From assembly GCF_949628265.1 (NCBI RefSeq), contig NC_088787.1, positions 31,608,844 to 31,672,843 of the forward strand: a stretch of 64,000 nucleotides of DNA, written 5' to 3'. Made by a program: the position numbers and the translations under genes. Source of the stretch: Cloeon dipterum. Lineage: Eukaryota; Arthropoda; Insecta; Ephemeroptera; Baetidae. Positions 1 through 11,746 of this stretch are shown one piece after another. The notes beneath the pieces were generated by a model, which saw only the letters and a list, made by a program, of their open reading frames with translations, did not search any database and was not told where the DNA came from. The stretch's first letter is position 1. Every line of letters begins with the position of its first letter.

Positions 1-36
1 CCGTGCTTGACTTTCTCGATTTGTGTGTGTCGGCAG

Positions 37-173
37 ATCGTCCTGAGAGCGGAAGGCAGGCAGCGTGGCGGCGTCGACAATAATTCAGGCTTGCAGCCCC
101 CTGCTCGAGGACCTGGGAGGCTGGCTCGTCTTCGGATGGATCAACAGCAAACACTCGTTCGAATCCCCGGCCA
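37..173 (+). other. possible upstream exon of the TIPE-family gene
   Basis: A pyrimidine-rich tract ending in CAG at 34-36 and a GTAAGC donor at 174 bracket this GC-richer stretch. If it were spliced to the acceptor before 2755, the frame running from 47 to 173 would stay open into the TIPE-family protein. That frame has a TGA at 44-46 and no ATG after it. It is therefore more likely 5' untranslated sequence or an exon of a gene starting outside the window. The role is inferred from splice signals only. Confidence 0.3.
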
Positions 174-2754
174 GTAAGCGTATTTGCATTTTTAATCTGC
201 AGTCTTTATGTTAACCTTTTTGTTTTGTTCCCACTCCTTTTTAGATAATAGTTGACCCAGTTTTGAAAATTGTGGACGTTCCGTGCTTTTTGGTTTTTAT
301 TCCTTGTGGCGTCACAAATGGCAACTGGTGAGTTCCCTCTTGCACTCTTTCTTTATTTTATCCTTAATTATAGGGCTGTGAATTTTGGATGGTTTTTATA
401 ATTTTATTTAAACTGATAAAACCAGAAACATTGCAAGGAAAAAATTGCACCATGTCATTTTATTATAATTGCAATTTTAGAAAAATATGCATAATAATCG
501 TTCAAAATTCAAAGTCCTTTTAATTTTAAGTGTCATACAAGTAAAAGCTCTAAGTTTCCCGCTTCTGCCTTAGGTTTTTGCCAATTTAAAAATTGATTTT
601 TATTAAAAAAAAAAATGCCAGGTATCAAAATTATGCAAAAAAGCACTCAGCACATTCATGGAGCTTTTAAATTTTGCATGTTCTGATGAATTAATTTTTC
701 CCAAGCATTAAGATTTGTTTCCGTCTGCGCATGAGCATACCAGGTTGATTCCCTTGGTTTAGGTGGCTCTGGAGGGGGGGGGGGGGTCAGCCAATCAAAG
801 ACATCCACCAACTTGTCCCTCCAGCTGGAGAAAAGTGGAGAAAGTTCGCTGTTTGCCACTGTAGCTGGGAGTGGAGGGGGACGAGACGATCAAAGCATGT
901 TCTTTCGCCTCCCCATCCACTGCCCGCTTCGCTACGATGGTTGCGAAACTCCCTACTTCTCCGAGACAAATAACTGACCTCCTTTATAATTTTATATATA
1001 TTATTTTTGGCGCCTTCTTAGAGTGAAAAATTGAGTGGAAAAATATATCCAACAGATTTTACGCGACAAATCATCACAGAAAAGCCCAAATTATTTAGTA
1101 GCTTTATTAAACAAGCATTTCTCTTATCATCTAGATCATATTATACTGAAAAGCTTTTAGTTTCGTAGGCATGACCGTGACGATGTCGTGTTTCGTAAAA
1201 CAGCCTTGCGACTATGATCACCATGCCAACCCGCGGCTACATAATCACTGCTATCGATTGAAGTTCAATCATTTTTTGCGTTTTAGTACAAATAAATTCA
1301 AGCTCAATAACGCCGCGATTAAATCAAAGAGTTTAAAATTAATTAAAATATTCACACAAAAGAAATATATATTAATATTTTTCTTTGAAGTTTGGCGGTG
1401 TAAGAAAAAAGCAATCTCTTTTGGGAACAAAGGCTTTTTGTGTGCAGAGTAGAAGATCCACTAGTTGAGAGCTAAAACAGGCACACGTATCTTTTTCTGT
1501 TTTGTTTGGTGTGAAGACGCGATACATGTGAGCGTGTACTGTACACATCAGTCGGCCAGCTCCCGCCGGGCTCGAATTCTTTCTCACACTAACTGCGCCG
1601 GGCTTTTTAAACACAATGAAAGAGCACTCTTCTCACAGGCTAAGAGTGCCGTTTATTGATTGTCCAGGATAATTTCAAACAAATGTGAGAGATTAGGATG
1701 GCAAAAGAGATTAATTGAATCCCAAGATATAGCTTCGGATTTGCCAGCTTTGGGGTCTGTTTCGGCTCAGCCAGCGCATCAAAAAAGCAATAAAGGAGCC
1801 CAATTCACTGGAAACGTTTATGGTACGCACCAATTCGTGCTAGCTCATCCTGATCACGCACTCGGAAAATCGCGGAAAAAGCAAATAACTAAAGGGTTAG
1901 AGTGGGCGGTTGTTTTTTCTGTGGAATTTAGCGGACCAATGATTTTTTAATTACTTTTACGCAAAGTGAAAATCGATGCGGAGAATTTTTAATGAAAAAT
2001 CTCAGTACAATTTTCCCGTGCTTTGCGACACTCTTATATATTTTCTGCGGAAGCACGCCCCGATTTCAAAATTCCGGCGAATTATCAGTATAATAATATA
2101 TCAATTTTACGATTTTCTCGCGCATTTCGACACGTGCCAATCCTCCTTTATTAATTTCTGGGGCACCACGCCCCCATTTCAAAATTCCGGGGGGGGGGGG
2201 GTTACGCCCTCTTCCAGAAGGTGCTTTTCACAGAAAATTCGGAAAATTACCTTTTTATTTGAATAAGTCAATTTTTAATTTAATAATTGTCAATTTTAGC
2301 GAAATTTAATTTTCGCTGGCCGAAATAGATAAAATGTTTGAAAGCAGTTGGTCTTCTCCTCAAAATCGATATCTCCCTGAGTGTAAATTTTAAAAATTTT
2401 ACTGTTTTAACAGATTAAGCTGAAAATCAAGGAAATAAACTGAGGTTCTTGGCAACGAGGAAATATACTTTGTCCATATTTTATTTCATGAACACCCTAA
2501 AAATATTTCATGCAGATCCTTTTTCATATAGGCGAGTATCAGAAAATCGAAAAAAAATAAAAAAGTATGAGGAAGTATGACCGTCAACAGGAAGAGTGGC
2601 GCCTTAATCGTGCGTGTGTGGTTTTCATTGCCTTATACATGCTCGACCGGCTTCGTCATTCCCGGGCAGCCGAGAGAACTGATATGACACCCATTTTTTA
2701 CTTTACCAACATTTCTTTCTCGTGATTAACGTATTTTTCTTCTCTTTTGAGCAG
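174..2754. other. intron or 5' flank of the TIPE-family gene
   Basis: No convincing coding sequence is visible. There are two long G runs, near 776-786 and 2191-2201. A palindromic GTGTACTGTACA motif near 1533 is followed by TCAGT, which resembles an arthropod initiator, so a promoter near 1550 is possible. Open frames here are short and show no recognisable domain. Confidence 0.4.
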
Positions 2755-2756
2755 TT

Positions 2757-4176
2757 ATGGCCGGGGAAGGAGGCTTCAAAGCGCGCGACATCGGACTGCG
2801 AGCGCAGAAGAAGATCCTAAGTCGCATGGCCAACAAGAATGTGGCCAAAGTTTTCATCGACGACACTACTGGCAGCCTGCTCGACAACGTTTACAAGCTG
2901 GCAAAGTCATATGTGAGTTACGAGACAGCGTTTCGAAATAGCTCACTATATATTTTATGTAAGAGTTTAGGTATAAAACCAACTCCATTTGTGTTGGTTT
3001 TTGTTTTGAAATTAATTTTATAAAATTGTTAGAGTACAGAAAAGTTGTGAACAGTCCTTTTTACCATTTCTTGAAATATTATTATTCTATTTAAATTAGA
3101 AAGAAAGATTGTATTAAAATGTAATTTAAAAATGTGAGAAAAACGGTTGCGAGAAGTTTGCATGTTAATCAAGTATTGTCTCCTTACTGTAAAATCACGA
3201 TTTATTTCACAATGTAGGTAATTTTTTCCTTAAAATTCAGATACCGTTGGGTATATTGCTAATAGAGGGGTCGAAATCGCGAGAAAAACTTCTTCGAGAA
3301 TATTTCGGTAAAAACTGAAATTTAGTTAATCAGTCCCCTGATTAAAATATTACGAAATCCCACAAATAAAGTAAAGCTTAATAGGCCAACGATTAACCAC
3401 ATTTTGCTTTTATCACTATAGGAATTAGTTAAGTTGATTTTTGTAATTTTTAGTTAACAGTTTTCTCTATGACGAAATGCAGTAATGAAATCAGAGCCAA
3501 GAAACAGATAAATTTCAGATTTTACCAAATTCTTTGAAAAATTGAATGATTATTCACTTGATTTCCATCCCTCCCATCGCGATCTCTCCATTGGTACGCG
3601 AGTTTTGAGGGAAAACTTCCCTCAATTGTGAAATAAATCATAGTTTCACAGTAGATAGATAATAATGCTTAAAAAGTATATATTTCACAAAATTTCTTCA
3701 CAACGCTGTTCCAAAATGGTTCAAAATGCAACAAATTGCTAATTCTTATTTTAATATTTCAGTCGAACGACAAGAAAGAGTCTGAAAAACTAGTGAAGAA
3801 CATCATCAAGATCGTGATAAAGCTTGGGGTGCTGTACCGCAACGACCAGTTCTCGAAGGAAGAATTGTGTCGGGCCGAGAAGTTCAAGCAAAAGTTCCAC
3901 TCGACGGCGATGGCCATTGTCAGCTTCTACGAGGTGGACTTCAGCTACGACCGCCCCTTCCTGGTCAACTCGTTCGATGCGTGCCATCAGGGTCTGAAGG
4001 CGATGGTAGCGCCGCACCTCACGCCCAAGTCCATCGCGCGCGTCGACTCAGTTTTCAACTTCTTCAAGGATCCCGCCTTTCTCGACGCCGTTTTCCGCAA
4101 GGAGTCGCCGCACAGGGAGTCCCTCGGCAGGGTCGTCAGGGACATCAATAAGGCCCTGGAAGAGGGCGGCATGTAA
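2757..4176 (+). CDS. TNFAIP8/TIPE-family protein (tumour necrosis factor alpha-induced protein 8-like)
   Basis: Two coding exons, 2757-2912 and 3763-4176, join in phase 0 with GT-AG borders and give 189 residues, close to the usual family length of about 185-200. The protein has the single TIPE helical domain. The N-terminal segment contains RAQKKIL and a FIDDTTGSLLD-like stretch. The second exon contains KLGVLYRNDQF, then VSFYEVDFSYDR, then LTPKSIARVDSVFNFF, all matching the family in order. TIPE proteins form a hydrophobic-cavity cylinder that carries phosphoinositide lipids and modulates survival, autophagy and immune signalling in the cytoplasm. The ATG at 2757 lies 2 nt after a splice acceptor, so untranslated exons lie upstream. 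The family assignment is firm; the precise role is inferred. Confidence 0.93.
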
Positions 4177-6390
4177 ATCATCCTCTCGCCCTTGAATGTT
4201 TTTTGTGAGGTGTTAATATCGTTGGCCGTGGACAATTTGGCACGCACGAAAAGGAAAACTCATGTTGCTCGATCTGTTTTAAAGGACGTGTATGTAAATG
4301 TTGAAAAGTCAAATTTTGATTTGTGTGAATAAGGCTCAAATTCTGAAAATCAGAGTGGCGGCTTTGGAATTTTTGGGACAGAGAGCGGCCATGTTGTGGC
4401 GTCATCAGTGTCATGACCGCTGGTGTCCAGGATTGTTTAAAAAGAAAATTATTGAATAATTTGTCACCCTTATGAGCAATTCCAAAAATTCCAAAACTTC
4501 ACATAAAAACTTATTTTAATTTCGATTTGCATGCGTCCTTTAAGGGTGTTTAGTGTTTTCTAGAGTGTCCTTGTTACCCCTTTCCCCCACAAATACACAC
4601 AACAATAATTATTATCAGCGGAAGTGGATTATTATAAGCTCAAAACCACTGCACGTTTTCTCTCTGCAACGCCTCGAGCACAAAGATCAAAGTTTAGCAT
4701 ATCTGCCAAGAAAGAGCTTGAACCAAAAATGATGTATATTCTTATTTAAAAGCTACGCCATCTTCTTTTAAGACTTACTCTTCCCCCAAAATGCGTTTGT
4801 TTTAATAATTGTAAGCTTCTTTTGTCGACTATTTATAAAAACTAAAAATCTCAATGCACCAAACAGAGTTTTAAGTCAGTATTTTAAGTAAATTTCCTAC
4901 AAATTGAATGCATAAACACGCACTTGTTCCCAATATAATCACCCTAAGGACCAATTTTTGACAATGTGCTTGAAAGCAGATTTTATAGTATAAAAAAATA
5001 TATATGCATTTTCTTTTCCAACACGGCTTTTGTAGGCAGTTCACCGATTCAGCTCTGTAAAGCAATTTTGTAAATCTTAACTAATGACCGCGATGCTGCA
5101 AGATATTTAAAAATTTCACACTTTTCCAACTACCACCATATTCAGTGGAACTTAATATTAATAATTGTAGAACATTTCTGTTAAGCATGAAGTTAATGTG
5201 CTCTCTGTGATTTTCCGCGTTTATTTGTGAATAATAAATTTTAATCAAACGTGGATTCAAGTAATTAATATGATTTTGTAAACGTTTAAATTAAATAAAA
5301 ACTGCAATGATTGCTATGTGCGCACCTTTCATTTCCACTAATGGACGCATGCCCATATTACAACGTCAGTTCATGAAGGAATATAATTAAAAGAGAAAGC
5401 TGGTTATTGAGTAAGCAAATGAAAAGCAGGAACTCGTTGAATTTTCTCGTTTTATATATTTAAAATAATTAAGTACAATGAAATTGTGGTGAAATTATGT
5501 AAAATGGAGTTATAGTAATATGAAATGAGTACATATGAAATCACTAGCACTAAACGAAGAGTATTAATTGCTAAAAAATGACAAGTATATAAATTAATGC
5601 AGCTGTGAAATTTAGACGGTTTTGATTCTTTTTAAATTAAATCTTTGTTTAACATCGTTTTGATTTTTAGTATATTTTTAAGGTGCAATAGGTGAGTCGA
5701 AATAACCCTGACCGAAAATTGAGATGCTGTTTTCCCGAAAAATCTAGTAAAATCAGCCTATCGGAGCATAAAATTGAGATTATCTCGAGGTCTAATGAAG
5801 CTAGAACATTGAATTTCATGCCAAAAGATGTACATTTAAACAGCCTAAAACTTTTATATTTTAACAATATTGTAATTTTAAAAATACAATTTTTCGATTT
5901 TATAATTAATTTTGAATTTCTCAAAAACAGCCGATTTAATTATTTTTTTACTTCCGGAAAAAATGTTGCTCTAAGTATCATGCCTAGAAATTTTCAGGGT
6001 GGTGAAACGTGCTGTTTTCGAGATACATATTATAGAGGCTCAAAAAGGTTGGAAAACAGGTATTTCTGAGTTTGTGGGAATTTAGAGAAAATCAAAATTT
6101 CACAATTAATTGATTTTCAACATCAAAACATGCTGGAGGGCATCCCGAGGTCAGGAAAGATCATCCCAACAGGTGAGATATTGAACCCTGGAGTCCGGGT
6201 AGCCCCTGAGTGATCGATATTTTTAAATTATTTCGCAATTTGAGTCTTTGGAAGCCATCAGGGCACTCAGGGACCACCCTGATGTGCACGGAATTTCATT
6301 CAAAAATATTTAAAAATACTAAAATTAAAAAATCCGTCGGAATTTAACAGCCCAAAATAAGTTAAATAAAACACAGAGAGCTTTTAGTTT
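4177..6390. other. 3' region of the TIPE gene and intergenic spacer with a dispersed repeat
   Basis: AT-rich sequence follows the TIPE stop codon, with AATAAA-type sites such as the one near 5230, so a long 3' UTR is possible. From about 5690 to 6330 the sequence resembles a stretch at about 50380-50960, described as repeat family C. No gene is seen. Confidence 0.5.
5690..6330. repeat. dispersed repeat family C, copy 1
   Basis: Segments such as AAATTTTCAG followed by GTGGTGAAA, a paragraph around GAACCCTGGAGTC..GGGTAGC, and CACCCTGATGT recur in the same order at about 50380-50960. The copies are diverged. No open frame or transposase domain was recognised, so this is likely an old non-autonomous element. 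Confidence 0.5.
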
Positions 6391-9300
6391 TCACACTTTG
6401 GTTGAGACAGCCGGCTTCCTCTCGAAAGCATCCTCGATTTCCTGAAGAGTCTTGTTCTTGGTCTCCGGACAGAAGAAATAGAGGTACACCCCACCGAAGG
6501 CGGCGACCAGTCCGTAAATGGCGAAGGTGCCGTCGCTGCCGAGGGTGGCGAACATGGCCGGACCGGATTTGACGACGGCGAAGAAGACGAGGAAGCCGAG
6601 ACACGAGGTGGCGCCACTACCGATGCCCCTGACAGCCGCCGGGAACACCTCCCCGGTCATGACCCAGGGCAGGGGCACCAGGCCGATGGACACGAAGCAC
6701 ATGTAGCCGACGAGCAGGCCCACCGGCGTCCAGCGCAAATCGGCGCTGGAGCCGAAGCGGAGGAGGCTGGCCAGGATGAGGAGGCAGCCGCCGGTGCCGG
6801 CCGCCGACACGAGCGCCAGCGGACGCCGGCCGAGGCGCCGCAGCAGCACGCACGTCACCAGCGACATGACTAGCCGGGCAATGTCCAGCACGCCCATGGC
6901 CACGTACTTGTCCACGCCGCCGCTGCCCAGGGTCTGCTGGAAGATGTCCACCGTGTAGAAGGCGACCGCGTTCACGCCGCTGAACTGCTGGATCACGAAG
7001 AATATGTTCATCAGGATGAACGGTTTGACGAAGGATGCGCGCGTCAGCCGCCCCTTCGACCCGCAGTCTTCGCCAGGGCGTTGCTGCTGCTTGTGCATCA
7101 GGGTCTGCAGCTCGGCGGCGGCCTCGGGGTCCGCGCCCCGCAGCCAGCGGAAGGAATCCTGCGCCTCGGTCGGCCGACCGTGCGACGCCAGCCATGCCGG
7201 CGATTCCGGACACACCAAAACCAAAATCTGTTGAAAATTACACATATAGCTTAAAAAATTTTTAAATAACACGCATTCTTAAGTACGACAAATGAAATAA
7301 GTTTGATTATATTTTGCGAGAAAATATTTTTCTATAAGTCTCTGAAAAACTGGCATTTTTGGAACATTTTAAGAGCGCTCTGTGACGTACGAAATTTTTC
7401 TAAGCTTCCAATCATTGCATGAATCATGAATTTTATGCCACTATTGTGAGCACCAAATCTCAGGTTCTAACAGTCAGATTTGCACAAACTGCACACTTTT
7501 CAAATTGTCCCAACCTCCCCTAGACATTAGAAGGTTTTTAGGGTGGTCACTCTCATCCCCCTTCCTCTATTCCTATTGTAAAAACGATAAAAATCACGTG
7601 TCGCTTTGCACTTTCAACAAAATTACTCACTGCGATCACATAAATCTCTTAAAAGTTTATACAAATCTACCCCAAAACTACACCTTTTTCCATTTTTAGA
7701 GAGGGAAAAGTTTAAAAATCGAAAAAGCATTAATTTTTTTATATGACAGAAGAAAAAAGGCAAATTAGGGTTGGTGGTAAATCAACTCCACCCCAAAAAT
7801 CCATCTGCTATCTAGGGGAGGTTGAGACGAGTTGAACGGCGTGCATTTTTGGTAAATCTGACGGCTCAAACCCGAGATTTAGCGATCACACGTTTGTAAA
7901 AGTTGAAATTTTAATATATTTGAATTGAATGAGTATTGCTTACCAGTGCGATGAGAGGGGCAAGGGTGCAAAGGGCGGCGGCGAGTCGCCAGTGGAGCAG
8001 GGCGCCGAGCAGATGCGACAAGAGAATGCCGGTCGACACGGCCAGCGACACGGCCGCGAGCAGCACGCCGCGGTACTGCGGCGCCGACGTCTCGCCGATG
8101 TAGATGAGGCCCACGGGGCCCAAAATACCCACAGCTAGACCTATTAAAAAAACAGGTTAAATCAGCTATTACAAAAAAGGGAACTGTACCTGTGAGAAAC
8201 CTGGCGACCAGAAGAAGAGCGACGTTTTGAGCGGTGGCGAGCAGCAGCCAGCCGGCGATGAATGGGATACAGAGGAGAAGGTTGGTCCGCTTTCGGCCGA
8301 GCCGCTCCATCCCGAAGCCACCGGCCAGACAGCCCAAGGCCATCGGAAGGGCAGCCATGCTGGCTGAAAGTTAAAATGATGAAAAATTTTTTGTATATTT
8401 AGACGGAGGGCATGAAATGCTCTTGAGAATTGCTTTAGAGAAAAAAAAGGTTACAATAAAAACCGAAATCTAATTTTTGCTAGAATAAACTATTTAATAG
8501 ATTAAAATTAATTTTGAATCATTTAAAACGACAATGTTAACCAAAAAATTGCCAGTGTTGTAAAAAATAGGACCATTTATTGCTGTAAAATCGTTAATTT
8601 AAATTTGGCAAGTACCGATCCAGGACATGTCATCTTCTGTGATGGGCAATTCAGAGTCAGCAGCCTTTAGTTGGGGCAGCAGGACGGCGGAGAAGCCTGA
8701 GGTCATGCCAGAGCTGATGGTGGCCACCACGGGTCCAGAGGCAGCCAGTGCCTGCACGTGCGGGGGTAGAAAAGTTAATTCGTTCTTTCGTGTCAATCAC
8801 ACGCCAGAACTAAACAGCCCGTGCCAGGAAACGTGCATTCGCTCGGCACGCTCGTTTCTCGTTTTCACGCGTGGATGAAATTAATTGAGGAGCACACGTC
8901 CCTTGCCGCTGCCTAATTCGTAAATCTTCCTCTAATTTGTCAAAGCAAGCCAGTTATGGGGCTAAAATAGGGTTAGAAAATTTATATAAAACTATTTTCT
9001 ACAGATTATTACAAATAACTGATTTTATAAATTTAATTGATATATTTTTTGATTTTATTTGAAAAAGAACTTATATCGAGCACGAATTAAAAAAATACTT
9101 CTGTAATTTGCAATATTTTGCTGTTTCTGTTCTTGCTTGTAATTTAACTTGATTAACGGGGATAATTTAAAAAAAGATGGACTGCGTAATTATCACTTTT
9201 TTTAAAATTAATCTTTCCAGAGACAAAGCCATGGTAAAATTCAGCAAAAATCCGAAATAAAAGTAAAAGTGAAAACAAACTTATAATTTCCATTTAAAAA

Positions 9301-11746
9301 TTTTTTCTCAGTTTGGGCTCCATTTGAGTGATTCATTTTTTTTGGACCAAATCATTTCCTCTATTACCTTCTCCAGCGTCTCGCTTTAAAAGCAAATAGC
9401 TTTCGAGCTGCGCGCCTCTTTCCGTCAAGAAATAAGAAACTTTTTTTAGAAAAGAGAGCAAGAAGGCCCGAAATAGCAGGCGAGTAGCGAGAATTAAACG
9501 CAAAGAAGAGACACCGGACGAGAATTTGATCTATTTGCACGCACCTGTCACTTTATTTCGCGCGCGCTGCGTGGGATTCGGATGAAGGGGAAAAAAACAC
9601 GCTGTGACAAGGCGGCTCAATTATTAGAGATGTCGCCAGAACAATCCGACACGAGTAGTTTGAAAGGTGAAGAAGAACACTTGTTCCTATTACCCAACTA
9701 GGATTTTCCCAGCCTTTCAAAAATACACAAGTGAGTGTGTGTAACGAGTATTTGGATTTGATAAATATGATCTTTTCGCAATCTATTAGAGTGATTGAGA
9801 AATATTTGTGTGTCTGAATGTGTGAATTCGTGAAATTGGTGTAAGCCGGTAGGAGCTTGTGCTCAGCCAGGAAGAAGGTATGGCTTGTCGTGTGCAGCAC
9901 GTCTTTTTTCCATTTTTGAAAATGTTTAGGCCACGATGGGCCACGACCCCGAAAAAGGTTTCGCATTGAATTGTGGGTGTAAACCATGCAATTGATTGTC
10001 AATAATCATTGAAATTTTTGGAACCTGCGGTCAACTGGCTGTAGTCTGCCAATGTGACGACTGCGCGTAACTGATTTAATATGACGACGGAAGATTGGAA
10101 ATTATGGTGAATTGTACTGACGGATTTGAAGCGTATTTGTGCAATACCCATAATTTGAAGATCAACGTAAATGTCGAACCCTATTACGAAGTATGATTGT
10201 TGATTGCAATGAACTAAAACCAAAGTTATGATTTGCTAAAACGTGTTTTTATAATTAAACAGACGTCTTTTATCGAATTCTTTTATAAAATCTGATGTTT
10301 TGATTAATTATTTTCTCCTCAATGTGAGTGAATATGATTAAAGACCGTCTTTGACGAAGTTTCTGAGCACACCATTCGATTCTTGAGGGTCGAATTAGGT
10401 GAAATGGATATTTTTCCGAGCAAAAAGTGCAGCGCGACGTGCGTAGCACAAGTAAAACTTTTTTACCGCCAAAAATATGAACCCCATATTTGAGAAATGC
10501 GCATGCGTCAGAGCTGGCACACACCAACCGCCGACTGCTAGCGGCTGGCGCGACGTCTCTCCTCGGCCACACCAGCTCTGACGCATGCGCATTTCGCAAA
10601 TATAGGTTTACATTTTTGGCGGTAAAAAAGTTCCTACTTGTGCTACGCGCACGTCGCGCTGCACTTTTTGGTCGGAAAAATATCCACTAAACCTAATTCA
10701 ACCCTGAAGAATCGATTGGTGTGCTCAGAAATTTCGTCAAGGACGGTCTTTAAGAAATGTTCCAAATTACTTGAGCCACCCTTTAAGAATTTATTTCCCT
10801 GTACTGGCATCCCACTTAATCATGATATTATGTTCCCCATAAGGGATGCCATCATTATTATTATTATCAACGCGCAGTAATCGATTAGCTCTATCAAAAA
10901 TCAAGTTCTAGATAACTCAGGTTTAGTTTTTTCGAATGAAAAATATTGGAAATAAAATAAAATCTTACTTGTCTTAAAGCATAAATGGATAATCCACAGA
11001 CTGGAGCAGACTTTGCAGGTTCATTGCTTTTGTGATTGCTTGCAGAGATGGTCACCTGAGGGCCCAGAGATCCGTCCTTGCTGCCGATTAAAAATTGAAA
11101 TTAGAATAAAAAAAACACAGTTGACAGAGCAAATACGAGTGAGCGGAGAGAAAATTATTGGCGACCTACGAAAACTACGTGGGGCGCATTGTGTGCGACA
11201 CGAACACACACGCCGTTGCGACAAAGCTGACGAGACAGCTTACATCCAAACAGAAAATAATTTAGTCCAAGCAAGGACAAAATTGACATGATTTTTTAAA
11301 ATTCCCGCCGAAAGTGAAATCTTTTACATCGAGAGTTGTGAGAATAGATTATTTTCTTAGAAATATGAAAATTATTGCTCGCTAACGGAAGTAAAATATT
11401 TTTTTGCAAAAATAAGATATATTCCATTAATTGTGATTTTTCACCAGTAAACTCTACTTCAGTTAATTAATCAATGATATAGTGTAATTCCCTATTTAAG
11501 AAAAATCCAAATTTAAAAGAAAAAAAATCAGAAAATTGCATTTGGCCAGCCTTGCGAGGTTTTTACCGTTCCCTGATCGATGTGAATAATAATAAAAACA
11601 CGTAAAACCCTGTATTTAATTTGTATCCAGCAAGTCACAAAAACAAATCGTCAGAAAGTGTGACATCTTTGTTGTTCTTAATTTCACTACCTGTTGATGA
11701 ACGGGCCGGTCTCCAAATCGGTGACTAACTGCGTTTCCTGAGCCAT
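6391..11746 (-). CDS. MFS facilitated sugar transporter, Tret1-like (trehalose/glucose type)
   Basis: Six coding exons: 11691-11746, 11056-11080 (25 nt), 8616-8751, 8190-8363, 7944-8140 and 6391-7227. They join in consistent phase to 474 residues, normal for the insect Tret1-like/SLC2 family. Family signatures appear in order: GRKR at about 95-98 in the loop after helix 2, PESPAWL at 203-209 (most relatives have R where this has A), QQFSG at 276-280, and PETKNKTL from about 450. Twelve membrane helices are expected in the plasma membrane. The likely role is facilitated uptake or release of trehalose or hexoses between haemolymph and cells. A second first exon at 14503-14543 has the same phase and gives a different N-terminus. 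Substrate is inferred from family membership. Confidence 0.92.
7430..7885. repeat. foldback repeat family A, copy in a transporter intron
   Basis: The left arm (CAAATCTCAGGTTCTAAC..CAACCTCCCCTAGA) and the right arm (TCTAGGGGAGGTTGAGACG..AACCCGAGATTTAG) are inverted copies of about 80 bp flanking an AT-rich centre. Related inverted arms recur at 12470-13440, 16070-16400, 18180-18500 and 32850-32930. No coding capacity is visible, so this is a non-autonomous foldback or MITE-like element. Confidence 0.6.
10338..10753. mobile_element. TTAA-bounded foldback MITE
   Basis: A 416-bp near-palindrome starts TTAAAGACCGTC and ends with the exact reverse complement GACGGTCTTTAA. The arms match over roughly 180 bp each, including a CGATTCTTGAGGGTCGAATT block, AAAAAGTGCAGCGCGACGTGC and GAAATGCGCATGCGTCAGAG. 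The TTAA ends recall piggyBac-type target sites, but no transposase is present. It lies in the large intron of the sugar transporter (8752-11055). Related arm sequences occur at 52540-52640, 58935-59080 and 62967-63260. Confidence 0.75.
11056..11080 (-). CDS. 25-nt micro-exon of the sugar transporter
   Basis: On the minus strand a pyrimidine-rich tract ending in GGCAG precedes this exon and a CAG|GTGACC donor follows it. It accepts phase 2 from either first exon and delivers phase 0, encoding the end of a serine or arginine codon followed by KDGSLGPQ. Without it, the first exon and the exon at 8616-8751 cannot be joined in frame, which is the main support. Confidence 0.8.

Noticed and set aside
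155-172. GTTCGAATCCC, resembling a tRNA B box
   Set aside because: No matching T stem, anticodon arm or acceptor pairing can be built around it. It lies in a probable exon with a good donor.
776-786. long G runs here and near 2191-2201
   Set aside because: They are simple homopolymer runs. G-quadruplex or regulatory use cannot be argued from single runs.
6617-7213. 198-codon minus-strand frame overlapping the transporter
   Set aside because: It is an out-of-frame reading of the same strand as the transporter and rich in Arg, Ala and Gly, as expected for a shifted GC-rich frame.
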